Origin: a bacterium
GTDB lineage: Bacteria > Babelota > Babeliae > Babelales > JABDEC01
NCBI GenBank assembly: GCA_947486885.1
Contig: CANKVQ010000019.1
Location: 1-8,131 of the forward strand
Direction: 5' to 3'
DNA length: 8,131 nt
The position numbers and the translations under genes are program-made. Positions 1-5,960 of this stretch are shown one piece after another (position 1 is the stretch's first letter; each line of letters begins with the position of its first letter). A model generated the notes under the pieces. It did not search any database. It worked only from the letters and a program-made list of their open reading frames with translations, and was not told where the DNA came from.

Positions 1-12
1 GTCCTTCGATAC

Positions 13-43
13 ATTCTGCTATGCTCTATGAGCTGCGCAGAAT
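13..43. repeat. Nested inverted repeat (hairpin) at the window start
   Basis: ATTCTGC at 13-19 is perfectly complementary to GCAGAAT at 37-43. Nested inside, GCTC at 23-26 pairs with GAGC at 30-33 around a TAT loop. The result is a 31-base hairpin: a 7-bp outer stem, a 3x3 internal loop, a 4-bp inner stem and a 3-base loop. No U-run follows, so it is not a typical terminator. The block is GC-richer than the genes after it. I infer a palindromic repeat unit. A folded RNA element at the 3' end of an upstream transcript is the alternative. Confidence 0.55.
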
Positions 44-50
44 ACTCCCA

Positions 51-74
51 GCCGTCGCTTTCAGCTATGGCGGG
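51..74. repeat. Second imperfect hairpin in the 5' repeat-like block
   Basis: CCGTC at 52-56 can pair, with one G-T wobble, with GGCGG at 69-73. An inner GCT (57-59) / AGC (63-65) pair closes around TTC, with unpaired TAT at 66-68. With the hairpin at 13-43 it makes a compact, GC-rich, structured block that ends near the start of the first gene. This looks like dispersed repeat DNA rather than coding sequence, but one copy in one window cannot prove repetition. Confidence 0.35.
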
Positions 75-91
75 CACAGCAGGATGCCTAG

Positions 92-397
92 ATGGTGGGG
101 TATCTTAAGTTGGATAAATTCGGACATTTTGTTTTGCGAATGCTATATAGCACTGCAAGTACTGCCAGAAGAGTCGATCCGACTCCAGCACCGATGACGT
201 CTGAAGAATTAAATCAAGTAATAGCGGGATTAGAAGCATATGGCAGAGAACAAAGAATAAGGATGCATGCATTTATGTTAGGCATGCAAGAAGGTGCGGC
301 TGCCGCTCGCGCGACTGCTATTACACCTGCACCTGCGCCCGCTGACATAAGTTTAGTATTAGGACGCAGATCGTCAGATGAAGCCAAAGAAGCATAA
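92..397 (+). CDS. Hypothetical protein, 101 aa, unrecognised
   Basis: I do not recognise this protein. The ATG at 92 follows an in-frame TAG (89-91) and has AGGA at 81-84 with a 7-base spacer, so it is the best-supported start. ATGs at 140 (Met17) and 194 (Met35) lack a visible ribosome site. The first residues overlap the GC-rich repeat-like block, so the native start may be later, or the gene may be a truncated remnant that picked up a start from the repeat. The N-terminus is not a convincing signal peptide. Residues about 35-75 look helical and charged. Residues 68-84 are low-complexity, rich in Ala, Pro and Thr, and the tail is acidic/basic. The next gene begins 17 bases downstream with a good ribosome site, suggesting one transcript. 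Confidence 0.5.
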   Translation: MVGYLKLDKFGHFVLRMLYSTASTARRVDPTPAPMTSEELNQVIAGLEAYGREQRIRMHAFMLGMQEGAAAARATAITPAPAPADISLVLGRRSSDEAKEA

Positions 398-414
398 TTT
401 TATTAGAGGCACAA

Positions 415-879
415 ATGAGCTACAAAAATATATCTAATACCATTAATTACCAAGTAGTCAGTTGTTTAGTGCTAATATTACAAGCAACTACATCAAGCTT
501 TGCTGGTCTTTGCGGTTCTAAAAACTCAGCTAGTATAGCACCTATCGTAGATTTAAGAGACCCTAGAGAACCAGATGTACGCAGGGATATACCACCAGTA
601 GATGTCTTAGCTGAATATCTAGCAGTTACACGTATCACAGAAGCCGTCCCACGAACTGATACTCCTTTTGATCATCACTCTACAGATAGCGATAATTCTA
701 GTTATAATCGAGCTGTACGCGCGTTTAGACAATATGATCGAGACTTAGCTCATGAACGCAGATATACTGAACAACGACTAGCAATATCTCGCAGACAACA
801 ATTAGCCGAAAGAATAGCCATTAAAAGGGACTCCCGCGCCCGCAAATTCGGCTTAAGACCACGTGCCAGCACGTTGTAA
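415..879 (+). CDS. Small exported Arg-rich protein, 154 aa, unrecognised
   Basis: I know of no family match. The start is well supported: AGAGG at 405-409 lies 5 bases before the ATG. Residues about 12-30 form a hydrophobic signal peptide with a likely signal-peptidase I site after Ala30 (SSFA|G). Cys33 does not sit in a proper lipobox, so a lipoprotein is unlikely. The mature protein begins Ser/Ala-rich, has an Asp/Pro-rich middle (47-63) and a strongly basic, probably helical C-terminal third (99-150) with many Arg and Gln residues. It probably acts outside the cytoplasmic membrane. Two short motifs resemble the protein at 3852-4328: an Asn-Ser...ASIA-x-Ile segment just after the signal peptide, and RIAI...RK-x-G near the C-terminus. 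It is probably co-transcribed with the gene at 92-397 and converges on sbcC. Confidence 0.7.
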   Translation: MSYKNISNTINYQVVSCLVLILQATTSSFAGLCGSKNSASIAPIVDLRDPREPDVRRDIPPVDVLAEYLAVTRITEAVPRTDTPFDHHSTDSDNSSYNRAVRAFRQYDRDLAHERRYTEQRLAISRRQQLAERIAIKRDSRARKFGLRPRASTL

Positions 880-896
880 ATAATTAAATTATTTAA
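878..896. repeat. AT-only palindrome at the convergent gene junction
   Basis: AAATAATT (878-885) and AATTATTT (887-894) are perfect inverted copies around one base. An overlapping TTAAAT/ATTTAA pair (884-889, 891-896) is also present. The palindrome fills the 17 bases between the stop of the plus-strand gene (877-879) and the stop of sbcC (897-899). Runs of A and T on both strands could support a weak bidirectional transcript end, but the stem has no G or C, so an intrinsic terminator is only a guess. Confidence 0.3.
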
Positions 897-3560
897 TTAA
901 TCTTGGTGTAATATAGTGATTTGACTACCCGTAGCAGATTTCTCTACCGTAAAATGCACCGGAAATTGATTCTTAATTGCTGATAAGTGCGATACGATAA
1001 TAATTTTAGCAAAATCATCTTGAATTTTATAAATTGCGTCCATGACATAACCCAAACCTTCTTCGTCTTGAGAGCCAAAACCCTCATCGATCATTAAAGT
1101 CTGCAAAGAAGTGCCGGCCCGCTGAGCCAATAATTTAGAAATAGCTATACGCAGAGCAAAATCGATTCTAAACGCTTCGCCACCAGAAAACATTTCATAT
1201 GGTCGAATACCCATGCTATCTGAAATCTTAATATCCAAAGTCTCTTTAGAACCTCCCTTTTTAAGATCTCGTAGTGACTCAATAGTTAATTGCATTTGAT
1301 TATCAGTTAATCTAGCTAATAAAATATTCGCTTCTCGTTCGATTTCAGGCACTGCTTCTTCGATTAATAAAGCCTGAATCCCATCTTTGCCTAACGCTAA
1401 CGCAATTTCTTTGTAATCTAGTAAGTCTAGGTCTAAACTAGCCAACTGTTTTACTTGTACCTGATACTGAGCTTGTAACTGTAATAACTTAGTTTGCTGA
1501 TTTTCTAGTCCCCCTAAGAGCTGGGTTAAAGTTAATTTACGCTCAGACAAGCTAGTTAATTCTTGCTCTGATTTAGCAACTTGTTCTACCACTGGAGCCA
1601 GTAATTTAAGCTTGTGATTTAGCTGTTTCAGTTGTTTTATTAAATTACTAATTTCAATTAAACGCTGCTGTTGCAGATTTTGCACTAATTGCAAATTTTG
1701 CAACTGGGGTAAAAGCTGTTCTAACTGTGCTAATTTTTGCGATAATTTAACCTGCTGCTCTGGGCTATAATTTAAATCTTGAATAGTTTGCTCTAATTGT
1801 GTCACAGATAAATTAAATTTTTGTTGCGCTCGCGTAAATAAAAGCTGTACTTGTTCTAGCTGTAATAATAACTCACTAGTAGTTGATTCTTGAGAATTAT
1901 ATTCAATAATTAAATTCGTCAATTGAACCAGTATAACTGCTGACTTAGCCCGTAAATCTAGTAAATTAGCTTGCGCTATCGCCACAGTCTCACGGGCTTT
2001 TAGCTGTGCTTGTAGATCTGCATACTGAGTAACCAACTGAGCTTTAATATTTTTTAAGATCTGGCCAATTTGCTTAATTACCTGTTGTAAATTCTGTATT
2101 CTAGCTTGCAACTTAATATTTAAACGTGCTTGTTGTTCAGACGTAATCGACTGTTCACATGAATTACAAGTTGCTGTACCTACTACATCTATAGTATCTG
2201 CTGTACGACTTAATAATTGCTCTTTTAAATTAGCCAGTTTGCTCTGGCAAAAATTGCCCTGCGAAATCAGTTGTTGGTAGAGCTCTTTGCGCTGTTCGAA
2301 TTTTTTTTCAAATAACTTAAAATCAGAACTATTGATCCCATTTAGATTAATAAAGCTTGCTTGTGTATTAATATTTAGCTCTAATTGCGTTTGCTCAAGT
2401 TTTAGCTGTGCTTGCTGTTGTGCTAGTTGGGCTAAACTTTGCTGTGCTTGTATAGTGCGCGCTTTGAGCTGTTCTAATTGCAACTGTTGTTGGTTTAGCG
2501 AGCCCTGTGTTTGCGATTTTAATTGCAAGAGCTGTTCGCGTAATTGTAATTCCTGTTGCTGTGTTATTTGATAAGCCACCAACTGTTGTTGTAAAACTTT
2601 TTGCTGCGCTAATAATTTTTCTGGGTTTTGTTTAATCTGGGCCAAATTTAACTGTAATTTGTGCTCCTGCCGCCAAGCTGTTCTTAGCTCTAATAAATTA
2701 TTAAATTTTTGCTGATAATCTAACCGTGAGCCACTTAGCTCAGCTAATTTTATAGCACAAGTCTGTTTTTCTAAGCTCAAATCTTGTATTTGAGTATCCA
2801 GTAATTTTAATTCCGCTTGAGTTTGCGCAAAATTAGTTTGGATCTCAGGCAATTTATTTAATTCAGTTGCCCAATGCTGTTGCAATTTATCTAACGCCAG
2901 CTTATCAGTTTCAGCTAGTCTAATTTTTTCTAAAGCTAGCTTACGTAAATTTTCATATTTAGAAGTACCTAAAATTGCACCTAAAACCTGTTTGCGCTCA
3001 CCTGGGGATTTTTTAGAAAATTCATTCGAGTGTCCCTGACGTAAAAAAGCGGAATTTACAAAAGCATCAAAATTCAAACCCAAAGTGGCTTCGATTTTTT
3101 CTTGGGTAGCTTTAATAGTTTTCTCGGTTAACGGCATAAACTCGAAATTATTAGAATTATCTTGGGTGTTAGAATTACTTAAATCAGGGTTTAAAGTCTG
3201 GTCTGTAGACTCTGGGAGATTTTGGGTATTAATTAAACCAAATTCTAGTACAGCATAAGCTTTGTTGTAACTAAAACTAAATTCTCGTCTGATTCTGTAT
3301 TTGCGCTGATTGAATTCGAAATCAAAAACTACTTTCATATTACGTTGACCTAAACGTAATAATCCCATATCTGGTTTAGAAGCTGCTGATACTTTGCGCG
3401 CTTCACCCCAAACTGCCCAACACATCGCATCTAATAAAGCTGACTTACCATGCCCATTTTTTCCAGACAAACAAATTAAATTATATGGTTCGAAATTGAT
3501 AGTTTGCAACTCGGAGCCGTAACTCAGGAAATTTTTTAACTGTAATTTTAGTGGGATCAT
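897..3560 (-). CDS. sbcC: SbcC/Rad50-type SMC-like exonuclease ATPase, 887 aa
   Basis: This is the ATPase subunit of the SbcCD/Mre11-Rad50 complex, which processes blocked double-strand ends and DNA hairpins. All hallmark motifs are visible: Walker A GKNGHGKS (33-40), Q-loop Gln175, signature FSGGE (791-795), Walker B LMIDEG (822-827) and switch His858 in VSHL. Between the two ATPase lobes lie coiled-coil arms of near-equal length (about 215-455 and 470-715). They are extremely Gln/Leu-rich and flank a zinc hook, C465-x-x-C468. At 887 residues it is nearer Rad50 size than the 1048-residue E. coli SbcC, mainly through shorter coils. Residues 111-140 are an Asn/Ser/Gln/Thr-rich low-complexity insertion in lobe I. 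The nuclease partner SbcD is not adjacent: both neighbours are unrelated small genes. The ATG at 3560 has no clear ribosome site, but the protein starts right at the expected lobe I strand, which supports it. Confidence 0.95.
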   Translation of the reverse strand: MIPLKLQLKNFLSYGSELQTINFEPYNLICLSGKNGHGKSALLDAMCWAVWGEARKVSAASKPDMGLLRLGQRNMKVVFDFEFNQRKYRIRREFSFSYNKAYAVLEFGLINTQNLPESTDQTLNPDLSNSNTQDNSNNFEFMPLTEKTIKATQEKIEATLGLNFDAFVNSAFLRQGHSNEFSKKSPGERKQVLGAILGTSKYENLRKLALEKIRLAETDKLALDKLQQHWATELNKLPEIQTNFAQTQAELKLLDTQIQDLSLEKQTCAIKLAELSGSRLDYQQKFNNLLELRTAWRQEHKLQLNLAQIKQNPEKLLAQQKVLQQQLVAYQITQQQELQLREQLLQLKSQTQGSLNQQQLQLEQLKARTIQAQQSLAQLAQQQAQLKLEQTQLELNINTQASFINLNGINSSDFKLFEKKFEQRKELYQQLISQGNFCQSKLANLKEQLLSRTADTIDVVGTATCNSCEQSITSEQQARLNIKLQARIQNLQQVIKQIGQILKNIKAQLVTQYADLQAQLKARETVAIAQANLLDLRAKSAVILVQLTNLIIEYNSQESTTSELLLQLEQVQLLFTRAQQKFNLSVTQLEQTIQDLNYSPEQQVKLSQKLAQLEQLLPQLQNLQLVQNLQQQRLIEISNLIKQLKQLNHKLKLLAPVVEQVAKSEQELTSLSERKLTLTQLLGGLENQQTKLLQLQAQYQVQVKQLASLDLDLLDYKEIALALGKDGIQALLIEEAVPEIEREANILLARLTDNQMQLTIESLRDLKKGGSKETLDIKISDSMGIRPYEMFSGGEAFRIDFALRIAISKLLAQRAGTSLQTLMIDEGFGSQDEEGLGYVMDAIYKIQDDFAKIIIVSHLSAIKNQFPVHFTVEKSATGSQITILHQD

Positions 3561-3572
3561 AAATATTGCTTC

Positions 3573-3601
3573 ACAATACTGCTTGATAATTCTCTTGATA
3601 A
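3573..3601 (-). promoter_or_regulatory. Weak candidate sbcC promoter
   Basis: On the minus strand, TTATCA (3596-3601) and TATTGT (3573-3578) are spaced by 17 bases. Each matches the sigma-70 -35 or -10 consensus at four of six positions. Transcription would begin near 3566, leaving a leader of only about 6 bases before the sbcC ATG, which fits the lack of a ribosome site there. The -35 lies in one copy of the 12-base tandem repeat. Matches of this quality occur by chance in AT-rich DNA, so this is tentative. Confidence 0.22.
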
Positions 3602-3605
3602 TTCT
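3582..3605. repeat. Perfect 12-base tandem duplication upstream of sbcC
   Basis: CTTGATAATTCT occurs twice head to tail at 3582-3593 and 3594-3605. It begins 22 bases upstream of the sbcC start codon on the minus strand. The placement would suit a direct-repeat operator or a duplicated promoter segment, but replication slippage in AT-rich intergenic DNA would give the same picture. Confidence 0.5.
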
Positions 3606-3851
3606 GGATAAGTTAGATAATTTTGAGTTCTAAATTATAAAATTTTAGCTACTGGCTAGCTTATACTAAAATTGAGTTTACCGAAACAATAGACCGTTAC
3701 CATGCAACATACAAACCTAAATTAACACAATCACATAAATTTCCAGCCTATAAGTCAAAATATAGCTTAAACCAGCACTTAAAACTATATTTTATAACCC
3801 AATCTGGTAAACTAAAAATTAGTTATTGGATAATTATTTGGGAATAAAATT

Positions 3852-4328
3852 ATGCAAATTAAGACACTGAGTTTTAAGAATTCAAAAAAATTACTAACCA
3901 TGGGCCTGATCTTAGCGCTATCACTAAGCTCAACACAAATTTGGACCATGGGCGGTGGTAACTCAGAAACAACAAGCGGCGCAAGTATTGCGGCTATTAC
4001 AGCTGCTTCAGCTCATGCCAGCTTGGCTAAAATCAGATATCCAAATCATGAAGTTATTCACAACAGATTTACTGAACTAAATCACATCATAGATCTAAAT
4101 CAACGAAGAAGCTGGTTGACTATGCTGAGGACTCACTTAAAAGCTGATGACTGCCGACGCGCACGTCAAGAACCCCCAATTTTGCCTATAACTTTGAAAT
4201 GGCAACGTGAAATCACTAACACAATAAGAAGAATTGAATCTGAAATAGACCGGATTGCCATTAGGGCTGCTGGACATGTTGCTCATAGTCAGCGTAAATT
4301 AGGACCATCACTGCCGACTCTTAATTAA
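3852..4328 (+). CDS. Small exported basic protein, 158 aa, unrecognised
   Basis: I do not recognise the family. GGGA at 3840-3843 precedes the ATG by 8 bases. The N-terminus is a signal peptide: a basic stretch (Lys4-Lys13), a hydrophobic core at 14-28, and a cleavage region near residues 29-36 before a Gly/Ser/Thr/Ala-rich start of the mature chain (34-58). From about 60 the chain is predicted mostly helical and basic, with a single Cys101, a Pro-rich break at 108-112 and a final Arg-rich helix. Short motifs near both ends (ASIAAI at 44-49, RIAI at 134-137 followed by RK-x-G at 148-151) parallel the protein at 415-879, suggesting distant paralogues. It lies divergent from sbcC and 48 bases before the phosphohexomutase gene, so it could share a transcript with that gene. 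Confidence 0.72.
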   Translation: MQIKTLSFKNSKKLLTMGLILALSLSSTQIWTMGGGNSETTSGASIAAITAASAHASLAKIRYPNHEVIHNRFTELNHIIDLNQRRSWLTMLRTHLKADDCRRARQEPPILPITLKWQREITNTIRRIESEIDRIAIRAAGHVAHSQRKLGPSLPTLN

Positions 4329-4376
4329 TCAAAATTCAGTGCTAGTAATGAATTTAACGTAACTTGGGATATATCT

Positions 4377-5924
4377 ATGATCACACAGATTTTCCGTAAA
4401 TACGACATTCGTGGTAAAGTTGATATCGACTTTAAGATCGCTGATATTTACCAAATTACTTTAGCAATTGCAGCTTATTTTAAAAAACATCAGCCATTAA
4501 TTAAGACTGTTGCTCTAGGCATGGACGGTAGATTACATTCGCCCGCGATTAAAGAACAGGTCACCCAGGCATTATTAGACTCTGGCTTAGATGTATTGTT
4601 TATTGGAATCTGTTCTTCACCAGTTTTATATTTTGCTACGCATAAATTACCAGTCGAAGCTGGCATTATGATCACGGCTTCGCATAACCCTAAAGCGTAT
4701 AACGGTCTAAAATTAGTCTTAAATCGAGAAACTTTATGGGATACCCAGATTACTGAGATTAGAGATTTATATTTAAAAATAACTAGCGAAAATACCCGCA
4801 ACATCGCTCAACTCCCCTCGACTACGCTCGGGGTGAGTGGGGTGAGTGGGGTGAAAAACTCGAAGTTGACTGACGAAGCACTTCGACATGTTACTATACT
4901 CGATAGCAAACAAGCAGAAGTAAGCGAATCAGTAAGAGTAATTAATAGCAGCTACCGTGAACAAGATCTTATCGAACAATATACAGACTACTTAGCTGAA
5001 CAATTTAAGCACCTAAAAAACTCTGAACTAAAATTTGCTTTAGACTGCGGTAATGGCGCCGCCTGTACGGTTGTACCTAAATTAATGCAAAAATTAAATT
5101 GGCCTAACGTAAAATTATTATGTGCAGAGCTAGACGGTAATTTTCCAAATCATCAGGCAGACCCGACCCAGCTAGCTAATATGCTAGATTTACAACAAGC
5201 ACTAACTTTAGACCCAGAACTAGAATTTGGTGCTGGTTTAGATGGCGATGTAGATCGCGTTGGTTTAATGACTAAATTTGGCACTTTAGTACCCAATGAC
5301 AAACTATTAACTGTTTTTGCTAAATCTTTAAGTAAAAATATTAAAAACTTAACTATTGTGGGCGATATTAAATATTCGGCTAGCCTAAAAAATTATTTAA
5401 GCCAGTTTGGCGTAAATACTATCTTGGCACCCTGTGGCGTAGCTTTTATTAAAAACAGCATGCGCCAGCACCAGGCACTTTTGGGTGGTGAATTGAGCGG
5501 CCATTTTTGTTTTTTTGATCGTTACTTGGGCTATGACGATGGGCTATATGCTTTATTAAGATTCTGTGAGATTTTAATCACTGAAAACACAAATTTAACA
5601 AAACTCTTGTCACAGTTACCAACAACTGTTTATTCTCCTGAAATTAGAATTCATTGTCATCCAGAACAAAAAGAGTTGATCGTAAATCATGCTAAAACTA
5701 TTTTAGCCCGACGCACTGATTTAAATATTATCGATATTGATGGCGTACGTAGTGAAAGCGCAATTGGTTGGGGTGGCATTAGAGCATCGAACACTGAAGA
5801 CGTTTTAAGTATTAGATTTGAAGCGCAAAGTATTGCAGATCTCAAAATAATTACGACAGATTATTTTGAGATTTTGAAAGAATTTTTTGATGAAAAAACA
5901 TTAAAAACCGACTTAAATTTGTAG
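4377..5924 (+). CDS. Phosphomannomutase/phosphoglucomutase, 515 aa, with in-frame repeat insertion
   Basis: This is an alpha-D-phosphohexomutase (AlgC/ManB/CpsG type) that interconverts hexose 6- and 1-phosphates for nucleotide-sugar, and hence surface glycan, synthesis in the cytoplasm. The N-terminal FRKYDIRG motif is at 6-13. The phosphoserine loop is TASHNP with Ser102, and the metal loop is DGDVDR (289-294). The sugar-specificity loop is GGELSGH (370-376), and the phosphate-binding loop is RASNTED (469-475). All four domains are present, so the enzyme should be active. Members of about 460 residues are usual. The excess sits at about 143-190, the domain 1/2 linker, where the DNA (about 4807-4905) is palindromic and GC-rich and encodes a GVSGVSGV repeat. 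GGGA at 4366-4369 lies 7 bases before the ATG. Motifs cannot separate mannose from glucose preference, so no gene symbol is given. Endonuclease IV follows after 36 bases. Confidence 0.93.
   Translation: MITQIFRKYDIRGKVDIDFKIADIYQITLAIAAYFKKHQPLIKTVALGMDGRLHSPAIKEQVTQALLDSGLDVLFIGICSSPVLYFATHKLPVEAGIMITASHNPKAYNGLKLVLNRETLWDTQITEIRDLYLKITSENTRNIAQLPSTTLGVSGVSGVKNSKLTDEALRHVTILDSKQAEVSESVRVINSSYREQDLIEQYTDYLAEQFKHLKNSELKFALDCGNGAACTVVPKLMQKLNWPNVKLLCAELDGNFPNHQADPTQLANMLDLQQALTLDPELEFGAGLDGDVDRVGLMTKFGTLVPNDKLLTVFAKSLSKNIKNLTIVGDIKYSASLKNYLSQFGVNTILAPCGVAFIKNSMRQHQALLGGELSGHFCFFDRYLGYDDGLYALLRFCEILITENTNLTKLLSQLPTTVYSPEIRIHCHPEQKELIVNHAKTILARRTDLNIIDIDGVRSESAIGWGGIRASNTEDVLSIRFEAQSIADLKIITTDYFEILKEFFDEKTLKTDLNL
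4807..4905 (+). repeat. Palindromic repeat element inside the phosphohexomutase gene
   Basis: The first module has CTCA (4807-4810) and CCCC (4814-4817) facing GGGG (4830-4833) and TGAG (4834-4837) across a CTCGACTACGCTC-like core. That core resembles palindromic repeats I have seen dispersed in many bacterial genomes. The second module has TCGAAGT (4860-4866) perfectly inverted as ACTTCGA (4880-4886), with an overlapping CGAAG/CTTCG pair at 4874-4885. The stretch is GC-richer than the rest of the gene, stays in frame, and coincides with a linker that is extra relative to the family. The boundaries are approximate. I infer an inserted mobile-type palindrome that the protein tolerates. Confidence 0.55.
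4830..4854 (+). repeat. 9-base tandem repeat, two and three-quarter copies
   Basis: GGGGTGAGT occurs at 4830-4838 and 4839-4847, followed by GGGGTGA at 4848-4854. Because the unit is three codons long, it adds a Gly-Val-Ser triplet per copy and keeps the phosphohexomutase reading frame. Copy number could vary between strains by slippage without inactivating the enzyme. Confidence 0.85.
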
Positions 5925-5960
5925 CTTAAAACAGGTTTAAGTTTATCAAGTTGGGTGACT

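Larger units (their letters stand above)
3561..3851. other. Divergent intergenic region, 291 bases
   Basis: This AT-rich stretch separates the divergent starts of sbcC and the small exported protein. It should hold promoters for both. Apart from the 12-base tandem duplication and the weak sbcC promoter candidate at its left end, I see no convincing -35/-10 pair, riboswitch, hairpin or small gene. TATACT at 3662-3667 looks like a -10 but has no -35 at a suitable distance. The short ATG-started frame at 3701 stops after seven codons. Confidence 0.5.

Noticed and set aside
1..108. Partial frame-1 open frame as the C-terminus of an upstream gene
   Set aside because: It is only 35 codons, its composition follows the repeat block and no motif is recognisable. 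Without upstream sequence it cannot be called a gene.
447..638. Minus-strand 63-codon open frame
   Set aside because: It lies entirely antisense to the signal-peptide-bearing gene at 415-879, which has a strong start, and shows no recognisable motif.
2287..2571. Plus-strand open frame encoding a Cys/Ser/Asn-rich 94-aa product
   Set aside because: It is antisense to the Gln/Leu-rich coil of SbcC. The odd Cys-rich composition is simply the complement of Gln and Leu codons, and there is no ribosome site.
4490..4804. Minus-strand 104-codon open frame
   Set aside because: It is antisense to the conserved N-terminal domain of the phosphohexomutase, including the phosphoserine loop, so it is a shadow.
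4830..4854. Tandem repeat as a CRISPR-like array
   Set aside because: The units are contiguous 9-mers with no spacers, inside a coding frame.
5911..5942. ACTTAAA/TTTAAGT inverted repeat after the phosphohexomutase as a terminator
   Set aside because: The arms are short and AT-rich with an 18-base loop, there is no U-tract, and the next gene starts within 20 bases.
5955..5960. GTG start two codons upstream for endonuclease IV
   Set aside because: The ATG at 5961 places the conserved N-terminal motif normally, and the GTG overlaps the likely ribosome-binding GGGTG.
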